Of a DNA stretch of 64,000 bases, positions 23,905-33,612 are shown in pieces. The stretch is taken from positions 124,001 to 188,000 of the forward strand of contig CAZEFE010000001.1 of NCBI GenBank assembly GCA_964511385.1, written 5' to 3'. The notes under the pieces were generated by a model. It searched no databases, had not been told where the DNA came from, and saw nothing but the letters and a program-made list of their open reading frames with translations. Made by a program: the position numbers and the translations under genes. Source of the stretch: CAILHX01 sp964511385. Lineage in GTDB: Bacteria > Pseudomonadota > Gammaproteobacteria > Burkholderiales > Methylophilaceae. The stretch's first letter is position 1. Every line of letters begins with the position of its first letter.

Positions 23905-24526
23905 CGCAGCGGCACTTTATCGGTCTGCTGCTTGCGATGGGGGGCGTGGTGTTTGCCTGGTCGGCGTGGCAGCCGCGCGATGTGTTCACCTGGTGGCTGG
24001 AGGTGGCGCCGGTGCTGATCGGTTTGCCGATCCTGGTGGCGACCTATCAGCGCTTTCCCTTGTCGCGCCTGGTCTACGGGCTGTTATTGGTGCATGCCGT
24101 GATCCTGCTGGTGGGCGGGCATTACACTTATGCCGAAATGCCGCTGTTCAGCTGGCTGCGCGATGAATTCGGCCTGGCCCGCAACTATTACGACCGTCTT
24201 GGGCACGTGGCCCAAGGGTTTATCCCGGCCATCCTGACGCGCGAAATCCTGCTCAGGACATCGCCGCTCAGGCCGGGCAAATGGCTGTTTTTCCTGGTCA
24301 CTTGCGTGTGCCTCGCCATCAGCGCCTGTTATGAATTCCTGGAGTGGTGGGTGGCGGAAGCCTCCGGCAGCGACGCCGTGGCATTCCTGGCGACCCAGGG
24401 CGATGTCTGGGATACGCAGTGGGATATGTTCCTGGCCTTGCTGGGGGCGATGGCCGCGCAAGTGTTGCTGGCGAAACGGCATGACCGTTCCATGGCCGCG
24501 TTGGCGTGGCGCCTGCTCGGCGGACG

Positions 24527-24530
<4 letters not shown>
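23901..24530 (+). CDS. DUF2238/YjdF-family inner-membrane protein
   Basis: A 209-residue protein with five or six membrane segments. Family features are GGHYTYAEMPLFSWL, NYYDRLGHVAQGFIPA and CYEFLEWWVAEASG, with a final DVWDTQWDMFLAL; the conserved acidic and His residues within membrane helices suggest metal or proton handling. The function is unknown. The GTG start overlaps the GGDEF gene by 4 nt. Its stop overlaps the convergent SulP stop by 4 nt. Confidence 0.85.
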
Positions 24531-26146
<1,616 letters not shown>

Positions 26147-26173
26147 GGCAGCCGATTCATTTGTGATGATGTG

Positions 26174-26200
26174 TTAATCATATTAACATGCGGTTAACAT
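26174..26200. promoter_or_regulatory. TTAA(T/C)-type direct repeats between sulP and the RHH gene
   Basis: TTAATCAT (26174), TTAACAT (26183) and TTAACAT (26194) are spaced 9 and 11 bp apart in the same orientation in an AT-rich gap. Short direct repeats beside an RHH gene are typical of an autoregulatory operator; the link is inferred. Confidence 0.45.
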
Positions 26201-26217
26201 ATCAATGACCATGCGCC

Positions 26218-26412
26218 ATGGAAAACCGCACCGCCCGCCTTACCCTGTTGATCGATCCCACCAAGAAGCAGATTTTTGATGAAATCTGCGCGCGGCAAGA
26301 CCTGACGCCGTCACAGGTCGTGCGCCAGATGATCCGCGACTATGTGCAGCTGCATGGCACGCCGGAGCAGATTGCGCGCATGCCGCTGAACGCCAGGGGA
26401 GGCGGGCAGTGA
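26218..26412 (+). CDS. Small ribbon-helix-helix DNA-binding protein
   Basis: A 64-residue protein. ARLTLLIDPTKKQIF gives the N-terminal strand, and EICARQDLTPSQVVRQMIRDYV the two helices of a CopG/Arc-type fold. The C-terminal tail is short and Gly-rich. There is no clear Shine-Dalgarno, so it may be leaderless or weakly translated. It overlaps the following GNAT gene by 4 nt. An RHH antitoxin followed by a GNAT toxin is a known type II toxin-antitoxin layout, but this could equally be a simple regulator. Confidence 0.75.
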   Translation: MENRTARLTLLIDPTKKQIFDEICARQDLTPSQVVRQMIRDYVQLHGTPEQIARMPLNARGGGQ

Positions 26413-26831
26413 GGTCGCCGATAGTGTTGCATCCGCTGCAGGAAAGCGATTATCCCAAGTTGCTGAAATTGTGGGCGGCGGCTGGCTGTATAGCGGTGCG
26501 GCAGACCGATACGCCGGAGGCACTGGCGCAATTCCTGCGGCGCAATCCATCCTGCAACTTTGTCGCTTATGCCGGCACCCGGCTGGTGGGGGCGGTGCTG
26601 GCGGGGCACGACGGCTGGCGCGGCTATCTTTACCACATGGCGGTGAAGCCGGATTACCGCGAACGCGGTATCGGCGCGCAACTGGTCAGCGCTGCCGTGG
26701 GCGCGCTTAAAGGACAAGGCGTGCCTAAAGTACATTGCCTGGTCAAACGCGACAACCTGATTGCCCAGCAATTCTGGGAGGCCTGCGGGTTTGAGCGGCG
26801 CGACGAGTTGGTGGATTTTTCGTCGCGGTAG
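26409..26831 (+). CDS. GNAT-family N-acetyltransferase
   Basis: A 140-residue acyltransferase. The acetyl-CoA-binding motif A is MAVKPDYRERGIGAQLVSAA, followed by KVHCLVKRDNLIAQQFWEACGF. It most resembles YpeA-type acetyltransferases, with a shorter N-terminus. The substrate is unknown. The GTG start at 26409 overlaps the RHH stop. It could be the toxin of an RHH-GNAT pair, though YpeA-like enzymes are usually housekeeping. Confidence 0.88.
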   Translation: MRSPIVLHPLQESDYPKLLKLWAAAGCIAVRQTDTPEALAQFLRRNPSCNFVAYAGTRLVGAVLAGHDGWRGYLYHMAVKPDYRERGIGAQLVSAAVGALKGQGVPKVHCLVKRDNLIAQQFWEACGFERRDELVDFSSR

Positions 26832-26854
26832 CGGTGAATTTTAGCTACCGATGG

Positions 26855-27286
26855 CTAGCGGGCCAAATGCGGAGTGGTAGCAGAAGATAATGTCGGTGAT
26901 ACGGGTTGAATGCCGGCGGCCACTTTAGGTGATTTTTTAGCTAAAGCAAAAGAAATCGCAGCCAAATTCACATAAAGCAAAGAAACCGCGTAGGCATAGG
27001 CAGTATTTGCAGCAATGCTCGCCGACAATCTTGTGTTTTTATCCAAGGCCGCATCCTTGGCCGCATTCATTCTTGCATCCTTGGCTGCATCAAGATCATC
27101 AGTTGGCGATCCAAGTATTCCTTTTCCATTGTAGGTGATCGATAGGGGTAATCTGCCACTCAGGGTAACAATCGCGCTGAAGTCGGGTGGCATGATGCTT
27201 TCTTTTTGTATCAAACGAGTCATCGGCTTTATGTTGCCCGAATGTTTGGTTGCATAAATGCTAGGTGTGGCCTGTATGATGTTCAT
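26855..27286 (-). CDS. Hypothetical protein with Ala-rich helical middle
   Basis: I do not recognise this 143-residue protein. A start with GGAGG eight nt upstream of the ATG at 27286 supports expression. A short segment, LPLSITYNGKGILGSP, is followed by a charged Ala/Asp/Lys stretch (DDLDAAKDARMNAAKDAALD) and a hydrophobic Ala/Ser region (about 85-115) that may be a membrane or amphipathic helix. It stands alone between the GNAT gene, which is convergent, and the bfd-like gene. AT content is higher than in the neighbours. Confidence 0.5.
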   Translation of the reverse strand: MNIIQATPSIYATKHSGNIKPMTRLIQKESIMPPDFSAIVTLSGRLPLSITYNGKGILGSPTDDLDAAKDARMNAAKDAALDKNTRLSASIAANTAYAYAVSLLYVNLAAISFALAKKSPKVAAGIQPVSPTLSSATTPHLAR

Positions 27287-27366
27287 CGAAAGTCCTCCGG
27301 CAAGGATGCGCGAGCGGCATCAATCGCTCATGCATTTGTCGGCGGAAGGCCCGGTTACTTACAGGT

Positions 27367-27579
27367 TTAGGCGCTATCTTTCCGCTGCCCGGCGCAGTCC
27401 TTCAGGAGTTGTGCGATGTCCCACTCGCAGCCGCCGCAGCCCGTGAGTGCGCCGGTCCTCCTGGAAATTGCATCCATATCCAGGCCCTGTTCACACAGGC
27501 TTTGAATGTTGCCGCGCGTGGTGCCGCTGCAAGGGCACATGATTTCGTCTGCCGGGTTGGTGTTCTTCAGGTGTGGCAT
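27367..27579 (-). CDS. Bfd-like [2Fe-2S] ferredoxin
   Basis: A 70-residue BFD-like protein. Cysteines in MCPCSGTTRGN and GALTGCGGCEWDI give the C-x-C...CxxC pattern that binds one [2Fe-2S] cluster. Bfd proper releases iron from bacterioferritin, but no bacterioferritin gene is nearby and the N-terminus is longer than usual. It lies 17 nt downstream of the TetR gene on the same strand and may be co-transcribed with it. Confidence 0.85.
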   Translation of the reverse strand: MPHLKNTNPADEIMCPCSGTTRGNIQSLCEQGLDMDAISRRTGALTGCGGCEWDIAQLLKDCAGQRKDSA

Positions 27580-27596
27580 GTTCGGACAGGAAGTTG

Positions 27597-28220
27597 TTAT
27601 TCAGTTGCGGCGGGTGTCGGCCAGTTGCCCAGCGCCAGCCTGATGACGGCCAGCAGTTCTTCCTTGGTTGCCCCGCTCGTCGCCTGGACGGACATGCCCT
27701 GGTGGATGGTGACTACATATTTGGCCAGCGCCGCGGGGTCGGTTTCCCTGGGCAGGTCACCTTGCTGCCGCGCGAGTTCGAATCGCTGCCTGAGCGCATC
27801 TTCGTAGCCCTTCCGGTAAGCGCGCAGGGTTTGTTGAATCGGTGTGGATTCCTTGCCGCCGAACAATGCGCCAATGGCGATCATGCACCCTGCCGGGTGG
27901 TCCGGGTTGGTTAAAAATTCAGCGGAGGTGACCAGCAGCGTTTCGGCGGCTTTCCTGGCGGTCGGCTCGCTCATGGCTGTTATGACATAAGCCACGGGGC
28001 CGGACAGGTATTTTTCCAGCGCTTTGCGGAACAGTTCTTCCTTGTTGCCGAAAGAGGCATACAGGCTGGGCCGGTTGATGGCCATGGCCTCGGTGAGTTC
28101 TGACAAGGATGCGCCCTCGTAGCCTCTCTGCCAAAACACGTCCAGGGCTCTATCGAGCGCGTCTTCATGATCAAACGCTTTTGGGCGGCCGCGCCCTTTT
28201 TTCTCATTGGCCGGAGTCAT
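27597..28220 (-). CDS. TetR/AcrR-family transcriptional regulator
   Basis: A 207-residue regulator counted from the ATG at 28220, which has AAGG eight nt upstream; an alternative ATG lies at 28238. The N-terminal HTH is DRALDVFWQRGYEGASLSEL...INRPSLYASFGNKEELF, the classic TetR pattern, and PAGCMIAIGALFGG begins the ligand-binding core. It is divergent from an SDR gene. A perfect 18-bp palindrome in the shared 122-bp region is the probable operator, so it should repress itself and the SDR gene. Confidence 0.9.
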   Translation of the reverse strand: MTPANEKKGRGRPKAFDHEDALDRALDVFWQRGYEGASLSELTEAMAINRPSLYASFGNKEELFRKALEKYLSGPVAYVITAMSEPTARKAAETLLVTSAEFLTNPDHPAGCMIAIGALFGGKESTPIQQTLRAYRKGYEDALRQRFELARQQGDLPRETDPAALAKYVVTIHQGMSVQATSGATKEELLAVIRLALGNWPTPAATE

Positions 28221-28254
28221 CAAACATACCTTGCTCATTGATGTAACAAGTCAA

Positions 28255-28272
28255 TTATACCATTTGGTATAA
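28255..28272. promoter_or_regulatory. Perfect palindromic TetR-type operator
   Basis: TTATACCA-TT-TGGTATAA has 8-bp arms with no mismatch. It lies 6 nt upstream of the -35 of the SDR promoter and 34 nt before the TetR start codon, so it could control both directions. Confidence 0.8.
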
Positions 28273-28278
28273 AAATGC

Positions 28279-28307
28279 TTGACGGTTTGATTTGCCGATC
28301 ATAATAT
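28279..28307 (+). promoter_or_regulatory. Promoter of the SDR gene
   Basis: TTGACG (28279-28284), a 17-nt spacer, then TAATAT (28302-28307). The sequence CGATCAT is repeated around it at 28296 and 28316. Confidence 0.65.
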
Positions 28308-28342
28308 TTATATACCGATCATTACATAAATTGGAGGGCATG

Positions 28343-29155
28343 ATGGACATCAAGGGAAAATCAGTCCTGGTCACCGGGGCTTCGAGCGGTATGGGGGCGG
28401 CCATTGCAGTGGCAATGGCCAAGGCCGGTGCCGGTAATGTGGTGCTTCTGGCCAGGAATGAGGAGGGGTTGCGCAAGGTGGCCGGTCAGGTTGAGGCCGC
28501 CGGTAGCAAGGCCAGGGTGTATGCCATCGACCTGGCCCAGGATGACGCTGTGGCCGCATTGGCGCAGCGGATCATCAGCGAGGTCGGGGTACCGGATATT
28601 CTGGTCAACAATGCGGGTAGCGGCCAATGGAAATTTATTGAAAATACCTCGGTTGAAGAGGCGAGGCGGATGATGGAAATACCGTACTTCGCTGCTTTCA
28701 GCGTCACGCGGGCATTTTTGCCCGGCATGCTGCAGCGCAATACCGGGCATATCGTTAACATGAGTTCGGTTGCCTCGCGTTTCGTGTGGCCGGGGGCGAC
28801 AGCCTATACTGCGGCCAGATGGGCAATCCGGGGCTTTACCGAGGCCCTGCGCGCCGATCTGTACGGCACCGGAATCGGCGTCACCCTGTATGAATCCGGC
28901 CATGTCAAATCACCCTATTGGCAGCATAACCCCGGCAGCCTGGAGCGGATTCCCAAGATCGGCAACTATATCCCGTCATTGACACCGGAGCAGGTGGGCG
29001 ACGCAGTGGTCGCTGGCGTCCGCAACAACAAGCGCCTGGTTGTGATCCCGGGCATGATGAAATTGATCTATCTGCAGCACTTCTTTTTCCCATGGGTGGT
29101 GCAGTGGCTGATGACGGTCACAGGGTACAAGCGCAACCAGGTTGGAGCAGGCTAG
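28343..29155 (+). CDS. Short-chain dehydrogenase/reductase with variant YxxxR site
   Basis: The 270 residues show the classical SDR fold: the cofactor motif TGASSGMG near the N-terminus, NNAGSG, and the catalytic Ser in NMSSVASR. The usual YxxxK reads YTAARWA, so the catalytic Lys is Arg. Regulation by the divergent TetR is likely. The substrate is unknown. The ATG at 28343 lies five nt after GGAGG; the in-frame ATG at 28340 is too close. The C-terminus (FFFPWVVQWLM) is hydrophobic and may touch the membrane. The stop overlaps the convergent YkgJ-family gene by 4 nt. Confidence 0.88.
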   Translation: MDIKGKSVLVTGASSGMGAAIAVAMAKAGAGNVVLLARNEEGLRKVAGQVEAAGSKARVYAIDLAQDDAVAALAQRIISEVGVPDILVNNAGSGQWKFIENTSVEEARRMMEIPYFAAFSVTRAFLPGMLQRNTGHIVNMSSVASRFVWPGATAYTAARWAIRGFTEALRADLYGTGIGVTLYESGHVKSPYWQHNPGSLERIPKIGNYIPSLTPEQVGDAVVAGVRNNKRLVVIPGMMKLIYLQHFFFPWVVQWLMTVTGYKRNQVGAG

Positions 29156-29505
29156 ACCAATACTTGGCGGGTTTCTGCAAAAAAACGATGAATTTCTTGC
29201 TCAATCCGCGGATCGGTCATCTGTAACGGCTGCTGGCCGTTGGGGCAGGGCAGGCTGGGGGTGGTGCCGAACAGGCGGCAGATCAGGGGGCGCTCGGCGT
29301 AGACGGTACAGCCGTTGGCGCCCAGGTGCGGGCAACTGAGCTCGGCAAGCGCCGCGACATGTTCGGCTTCGGTTTTGACCGGCAGCCGGGACATTTCTTC
29401 CGGCGAGGTGGTGACCGGGCCGCAGCAGTCGTGGCAGCCCGGGGTGCAGGTGAACGCGGGAATGCGCGCGCGGAAGAAGCGGATTTTCTGGGCGTTGCCG
29501 GTCAT
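29152..29505 (-). CDS. YkgJ-family cysteine-cluster protein
   Basis: A 117-residue protein with the arrangement CTPGCHDCCGP, then CPHLGANGCTVYAERPLICRLFG, which is the Zn/Fe-binding CxxxCxxCC cluster of the family. The biochemical role is unknown. It begins 4 nt after the stop of nothing on this strand; upstream on the minus strand lies envC, whose stop is 4 nt before this start, so it is the last gene of the gpmI-envC unit. Confidence 0.82.
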   Translation of the reverse strand: MTGNAQKIRFFRARIPAFTCTPGCHDCCGPVTTSPEEMSRLPVKTEAEHVAALAELSCPHLGANGCTVYAERPLICRLFGTTPSLPCPNGQQPLQMTDPRIEQEIHRFFAETRQVLV

Positions 29506-29509
29506 GCGC

Positions 29510-30739
29510 TTATTTCAGCGTGCACCAGCCCAGCGGGTCCAGCGGCTTGCTCTTGTGGCGCAGCTCGAAATACACCCCGGATTCCGGGTTGCCGCCGCTG
29601 TTGCCGATGGAAGCCACGGTATCGCCCGGCTTGACGTCGTCGCCCACCCGTTTCAGCAGCGCCTGATTGTTGCCGTACAGGCTCATGTAGCCTTCGCCGT
29701 GATCCACAATCAACAAATTGCCGAAGCCGCGCAGCCAGTCGGCAAACACCACGCGGCCGCTGGCGATGGATCGCACTTCGTTGCCTTCCGGCGCGCGGAT
29801 GAACAGGCCTTTCCAGGAGATGCCGCTGTCCTCGCGCGCGGCACCGAATTTGTTGGCGATTTCGCCGCGGGCGGGCAGGCGCAGCTTGCCGCGCAAGGCG
29901 GCGAATACGCCGTTGTCCTGGGTGGCGTCTGGCAGTGACTCATTGGATTGGGCCGGTTCTTCCGGCTTTTCGGCTTTTTGCGCCGAGCCTTTGGCCGCTT
30001 TTTTCTCCTTGGGTTTGGACGGCTTGGGTGCGGCGCGCGCCAGGCGTTCCAGGCGCTCCATCAACTCCGACAGGCGTTTTTCATCGCGTTGCAGCTTGGT
30101 GATTTCGCCGCGCTGCGACTGGATTTTGGCCGCCAGCTTGGTCATCACCGTTTTATGTTCGGCCTTCTGTTTTTGCAGTTCCTGCCGGGTGTGCTCCTGC
30201 TCGGCTTTCAGGTCGGCCACCTGCTTCAGCGCCGCTTCGGTCTGGGCGTTCAGTTCGGCCACCTTGTTGAGGTTGCCACGCAGTTCGGCGATCAGCTTGG
30301 CGCGCGCTTTTGCCACGTAGCGGAAGTATTGCAGGTTGCGCTCGATGGCATTGGGGTCCTGCTGTTCCAGCAGCACGCGCAGGTAGCCCTGGTCACCATT
30401 GAGGTGCTGGCGGTAGAACTGTTCGCCCAGCAGGTGCTGTTGCTGGGCAATGGTGTCCTGCAGGCCGGATTGCTTGTGGTTGAGGTTGTTCAGGGTGGCG
30501 GCATTGGCTTTTTGCTGCTGACGCAACTCGTTCAGTTTGCGGTTGGCTTCGCTGATGGCCTGCTCGCTTTGTTTCAGCGCATCGGCGGCCTCGTTGTGGG
30601 CACCTTCGGTCTTGTCCAGGTCCTGCTTCAGGGTTTCGATGCGTTGCTGCAGTTCTTTCAGCGATTCCTTGGATGGTGCGGCGTGTACGCCCAGCGGAAG
30701 CACCAGCAACAGCACGGACAATATGCGGCGATTAATCAT
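29510..30739 (-). CDS. envC: Murein hydrolase activator, EnvC type
   Basis: The 409 residues have a signal peptide (about 1-20), a long coiled coil (about 25-245) and a C-terminal LytM/M23 domain (about 290-405). The M23 metal ligands are degenerate: the first His region reads KGLFIRAP and the usual HxH region YFELRHK. This is as in EnvC, which activates amidases AmiA/B at the septum and does not itself cut murein. A Lys/Ser/Pro-rich linker separates the two parts. It overlaps gpmI by 8 nt, a pairing also found in E. coli. Confidence 0.9.
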   Translation of the reverse strand: MINRRILSVLLLVLPLGVHAAPSKESLKELQQRIETLKQDLDKTEGAHNEAADALKQSEQAISEANRKLNELRQQQKANAATLNNLNHKQSGLQDTIAQQQHLLGEQFYRQHLNGDQGYLRVLLEQQDPNAIERNLQYFRYVAKARAKLIAELRGNLNKVAELNAQTEAALKQVADLKAEQEHTRQELQKQKAEHKTVMTKLAAKIQSQRGEITKLQRDEKRLSELMERLERLARAAPKPSKPKEKKAAKGSAQKAEKPEEPAQSNESLPDATQDNGVFAALRGKLRLPARGEIANKFGAAREDSGISWKGLFIRAPEGNEVRSIASGRVVFADWLRGFGNLLIVDHGEGYMSLYGNNQALLKRVGDDVKPGDTVASIGNSGGNPESGVYFELRHKSKPLDPLGWCTLK

Positions 30740-32273
30740 GCGTGAACGATACCAGAGGCGTTCCGGTCATTTCCGCCGGCTGCGGAATGCCCATCATGGA
30801 CAGCAGGGTGGGCGCAATATCGCGCAGCGCCCCGGTGTTGCGTATTTGCGCCGGGCGCCCCACGTAAATGAACGGCACCAGGTTGGTGGTGTGCTGGGTG
30901 TGCGGCTGCTGGTGGATATGGTCCTCCATCATCTCGGCGTTGCCGTGGTCGGCGGTGATGATCACTTCTCCGCCCACCTGCCGCATGGCGGCGACAGCGC
31001 GGCCGACGCAGGTGTCCAGCGTTTCGATGGCCTTGATGGCGGCAGGGAGGACGCCGGTATGCCCCACCATGTCGGCGTTGGCGTAATTGCAGATGATGGC
31101 CTGGTATTTGCGGCTGAGGATAGCTGCCACCAGTTTGTCGGTGACTTCCGGCGCGCTCATTTCCGGCTGCAGGTCGTAAGTGGCGACCTTGGGCGACGGC
31201 ACCAGGATGCGGTCTTCACCGGGATAGACGGTTTCCTCGCCGCCATTGAAGAAGAAGGTGACGTGCGGGTATTTTTCGGTTTCCGCGATGCGCAGCTGTT
31301 TCAGGCCCAGACTGGCAACGTATTCGCCGAAGCCGTTGCGGATCGCCTCCGGCGCAAACACCACGCGCGCCTGGGGGTAGTCGTAGCTGTACTGGGTCAG
31401 GGTGTAATAGCCGCCCAGCGCCGGGACGCGGCTGCGGGCAAAACCGTCGAAGCCGGGGTCGAGCAGCGCGGCGGTCAGCTCGCGCGTGCGGTCGGAGCGG
31501 AAATTCATGAATACCACCACGTCGCCGTTTTCCAGGGTGGCGGCTTGTTCGCCGGGCGGCACGATGGCCGTGGCTTTGACGAACTCGTCGTTTTCGTCGC
31601 GCGCATAGGCGGCTTCCAGCCCCGCCAGCGCACTGCTGGCGGTGAATTCGCCGCGGCCTTCCACGATCAGCTGGTAGGCGGTTTCCACGCGCGCCCAGCG
31701 TTTGTCGCGGTCCATGGCGTAATAACGGCCGATGATGGAGGCGATGCGCCCGGTGCCGTATTCGGCGATGGCGTCTTCCATGCGCTGCAGGTAACGCGCC
31801 GCGCTGCGCGGCGGTGTGTCGCGGCCATCCAGGAAAGCGTGGATGTAGACTTGCTTCAGCCCGGCATCAGCGGCCATTTTCAGCAAAGCATGCAGGTGCA
31901 GTTCATGGCTGTGGATGCCGCCATCGGATACCAGGCCGAAGATGTGCAGCGCGTGGCCCTGTGCCTTGGTCACGGCTTCCTGCAGTACCGGGTGGCGGTA
32001 GAAGCTGCCATCGAGAATGGCATTGTTGATGCGGTCGAACTCCTGCACCACGATGCGTCCGGCGCCGATATTCAGGTGGCCGACTTCTGAATTGCCCATC
32101 TGCCCGCCCGGCAGGCCGACATGTTGTTCGGAAGCGTCGATCAGCGTGTGCGGGTGCTCGCGCAGCAGCGCGTCTAGATTCGGTGTGTTGGCCTGGGTGA
32201 TGGCATTGTCGGGCGAGTTTTCACCTTCGCCGAAACCGTCCAGAATAATGAGCAGTACAGGTGTTACTTGCAT
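30732..32273 (-). CDS. gpmI: 2,3-bisphosphoglycerate-independent phosphoglycerate mutase
   Basis: Interconverts 3- and 2-phosphoglycerate in glycolysis using two Mn ions. The 513 residues match iPGM length. N-terminal VLLIILDGFGEGE gives the first metal Asp. The phospho-Ser lies in GGQMGNSEVGHLNIGAGR. FLDGRDTPPRS, NYANADMVGHTG and ITADHGNAE supply the remaining ligands. The ATG at 32273 starts the gpmI-envC-ykgJ-like unit, divergent from grxC. Confidence 0.96.
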   Translation of the reverse strand: MQVTPVLLIILDGFGEGENSPDNAITQANTPNLDALLREHPHTLIDASEQHVGLPGGQMGNSEVGHLNIGAGRIVVQEFDRINNAILDGSFYRHPVLQEAVTKAQGHALHIFGLVSDGGIHSHELHLHALLKMAADAGLKQVYIHAFLDGRDTPPRSAARYLQRMEDAIAEYGTGRIASIIGRYYAMDRDKRWARVETAYQLIVEGRGEFTASSALAGLEAAYARDENDEFVKATAIVPPGEQAATLENGDVVVFMNFRSDRTRELTAALLDPGFDGFARSRVPALGGYYTLTQYSYDYPQARVVFAPEAIRNGFGEYVASLGLKQLRIAETEKYPHVTFFFNGGEETVYPGEDRILVPSPKVATYDLQPEMSAPEVTDKLVAAILSRKYQAIICNYANADMVGHTGVLPAAIKAIETLDTCVGRAVAAMRQVGGEVIITADHGNAEMMEDHIHQQPHTQHTTNLVPFIYVGRPAQIRNTGALRDIAPTLLSMMGIPQPAEMTGTPLVSFTHD

Positions 32274-32367
32274 GGAGTGGACTGATAGTATTGCTATCAG
32301 CCTATTTTAGACTATTTCATTCCCGTGGTATGAGACAATCAATCATTCAGTCACTTACGCTTTGAAC

Positions 32368-32628
32368 ATGCCAGACATCACCATGTACTCCACCGGGACT
32401 TGTCCCTACTGCATCAATGCAGAACGCCTGCTGAAGAGCAAGGGCGTGGAAATCACCCACAAAATCCGCATCGACCTGGAGCCTGAGCGCCGCGCCGAAA
32501 TGATGGAGCGCACCGGACGCCGTACGGTGCCGCAGATTTTTATCGGCGAGCGCCATGTGGGCGGCTTTGACGAGCTATATGCGCTGGACCGGGTGGGAGA
32601 GTTGGACGCTCTGCTGGCCGCGGAATAG
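32368..32628 (+). CDS. grxC: Glutaredoxin 3-type (GrxC)
   Basis: An 86-residue dithiol glutaredoxin. The active site is CPYC (GTCPYCINAERLL), with the GSH-binding TVPQIFIG and GGFDEL. It reduces protein disulfides and glutathione mixed disulfides in the cytoplasm. The ATG at 32368 is preferred over the in-frame TTG at 32362. A strong terminator follows, separating it from secB, though the grxC-secB-gpsA order is common in proteobacteria. Confidence 0.95.
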   Translation: MPDITMYSTGTCPYCINAERLLKSKGVEITHKIRIDLEPERRAEMMERTGRRTVPQIFIGERHVGGFDELYALDRVGELDALLAAE

Positions 32629-32645
32629 ACATATTCAAAAACCTC

Positions 32646-32676
32646 GCAAGCGGCTAAAATGCCGCTTGCTTTTTTA
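32646..32676 (+). terminator. Intrinsic terminator after grxC
   Basis: GCAAGCGGC / GCCGCTTGC with a TAAAAT loop is followed by seven T (32670-32676). secB starts 24 nt later, so read-through or a promoter within this segment must feed it. Confidence 0.93.
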
Positions 32677-32699
32677 TATCCCAACCTCAGGAACCCATC

Positions 32700-33185
32700 A
32701 TGGCTGAAGAAACACAACAAGGCGCCCAGCAACAGGAAGCGCAACCCGTTTTCAACATCGAAAAAATCTACATCCGCGATATTTCGCTGGAAGTGCCTAA
32801 CGCGCCGCAGATTTACCTGGAACGCGAAGCCCCTTCGGTCAGTATTGAGCTGCAACAAAAGGCATCGCAGGTGGAAGAAGGCATTTTTGAAGCCGTGGTC
32901 ACCATCACCGTGACGTCCAAGATCGGCGAAAAAGTGCTGTTCCTGGTGGAAGTGGCCCAAGCCGGTATTTTCCAGGTGCGCAATGTTCCCAATGAGGCGA
33001 TTGAAGGCCTGCTGGGCGTAACTTGCCCCAACATCCTGTTCCCGTATGCCCGCGAGGCCGTGTCCGACCTGGTGACGCGCGCCGGCTTCCCGCCAGTGCT
33101 GCTCAACCCGATCAACTTTGAAGCGCTGTTTGTGCAGCAAAAGCAGCAACAGGCAGCACAGCAGGCTGATGGCGCCAGCCACTAA
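32700..33185 (+). CDS. secB: Protein-export chaperone SecB
   Basis: Tetrameric chaperone that keeps preproteins unfolded for SecA/SecYEG. The 161 residues contain the characteristic IEKIYIRDISLEVPNAP, GVTCPNILFPYAREAVSDL and FPPVLLNPINFEALF. The C-terminal tail is Gln/Ala-rich, as in other betaproteobacteria. The ATG at 32700 follows CAGGAAC. The 3' end overlaps the SH3 gene by 17 nt. Confidence 0.97.
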   Translation: MAEETQQGAQQQEAQPVFNIEKIYIRDISLEVPNAPQIYLEREAPSVSIELQQKASQVEEGIFEAVVTITVTSKIGEKVLFLVEVAQAGIFQVRNVPNEAIEGLLGVTCPNILFPYAREAVSDLVTRAGFPPVLLNPINFEALFVQQKQQQAAQQADGASH

Positions 33186-33612
33186 GTACCTGCTGTTGTT
33201 GTGGCTGGCAGCGATGCCGGCCATCGCTTGCGCGCAGGACTACCGCTCGGTCGCGGTGCCGCGCGCGGTGATGTTCGATGCTCCGGCGGCCAGCGCCAAA
33301 AAGCGCTTTGTGGTGAGCCAGTTTTATCCGGTGGAAGTCATCGTCAATCTCGGCGCCTGGGTCAAGGTGCGCGATAAAACCGGCGACCTGGCCTGGATCG
33401 AGAGTGCTCAGTTAACCAGTCTGCGCACGGTCGTCGCGCTGGATCATGCCGAGGTGCTGGCCACGGCGGATGCCGGTGCGGCAGTCGTGTTCCGGGTGGA
33501 AAAAGACGTGGCGCTGGAATGGCAACAAGCGCCGGTAAAAGGTTGGGTCAAGGTGAAACATAAGGACGGTCTGACCGGCTATATCGCCGCGGACAAGGTG
33601 TGGGGTTTATGA
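33169..33612 (+). CDS. Periplasmic bacterial SH3-domain protein
   Basis: The 147 residues have a signal peptide (about 1-20, ending AIACA, cleaved before QDYRSV) and two SH3-like repeats (WVKVRDKTGDLAWIES and WVKVKHKDGLTGYIAAD). Such domains often bind peptidoglycan. The start at 33169 lies inside the secB 3' end and is chosen because it opens directly into a signal peptide; the RBS is weak. It overlaps gpsA by 4 nt (ATGA), so it is the middle gene of secB-SH3-gpsA, an order seen in betaproteobacteria. Confidence 0.82.
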   Translation: MAPATKYLLLLWLAAMPAIACAQDYRSVAVPRAVMFDAPAASAKKRFVVSQFYPVEVIVNLGAWVKVRDKTGDLAWIESAQLTSLRTVVALDHAEVLATADAGAAVVFRVEKDVALEWQQAPVKGWVKVKHKDGLTGYIAADKVWGL

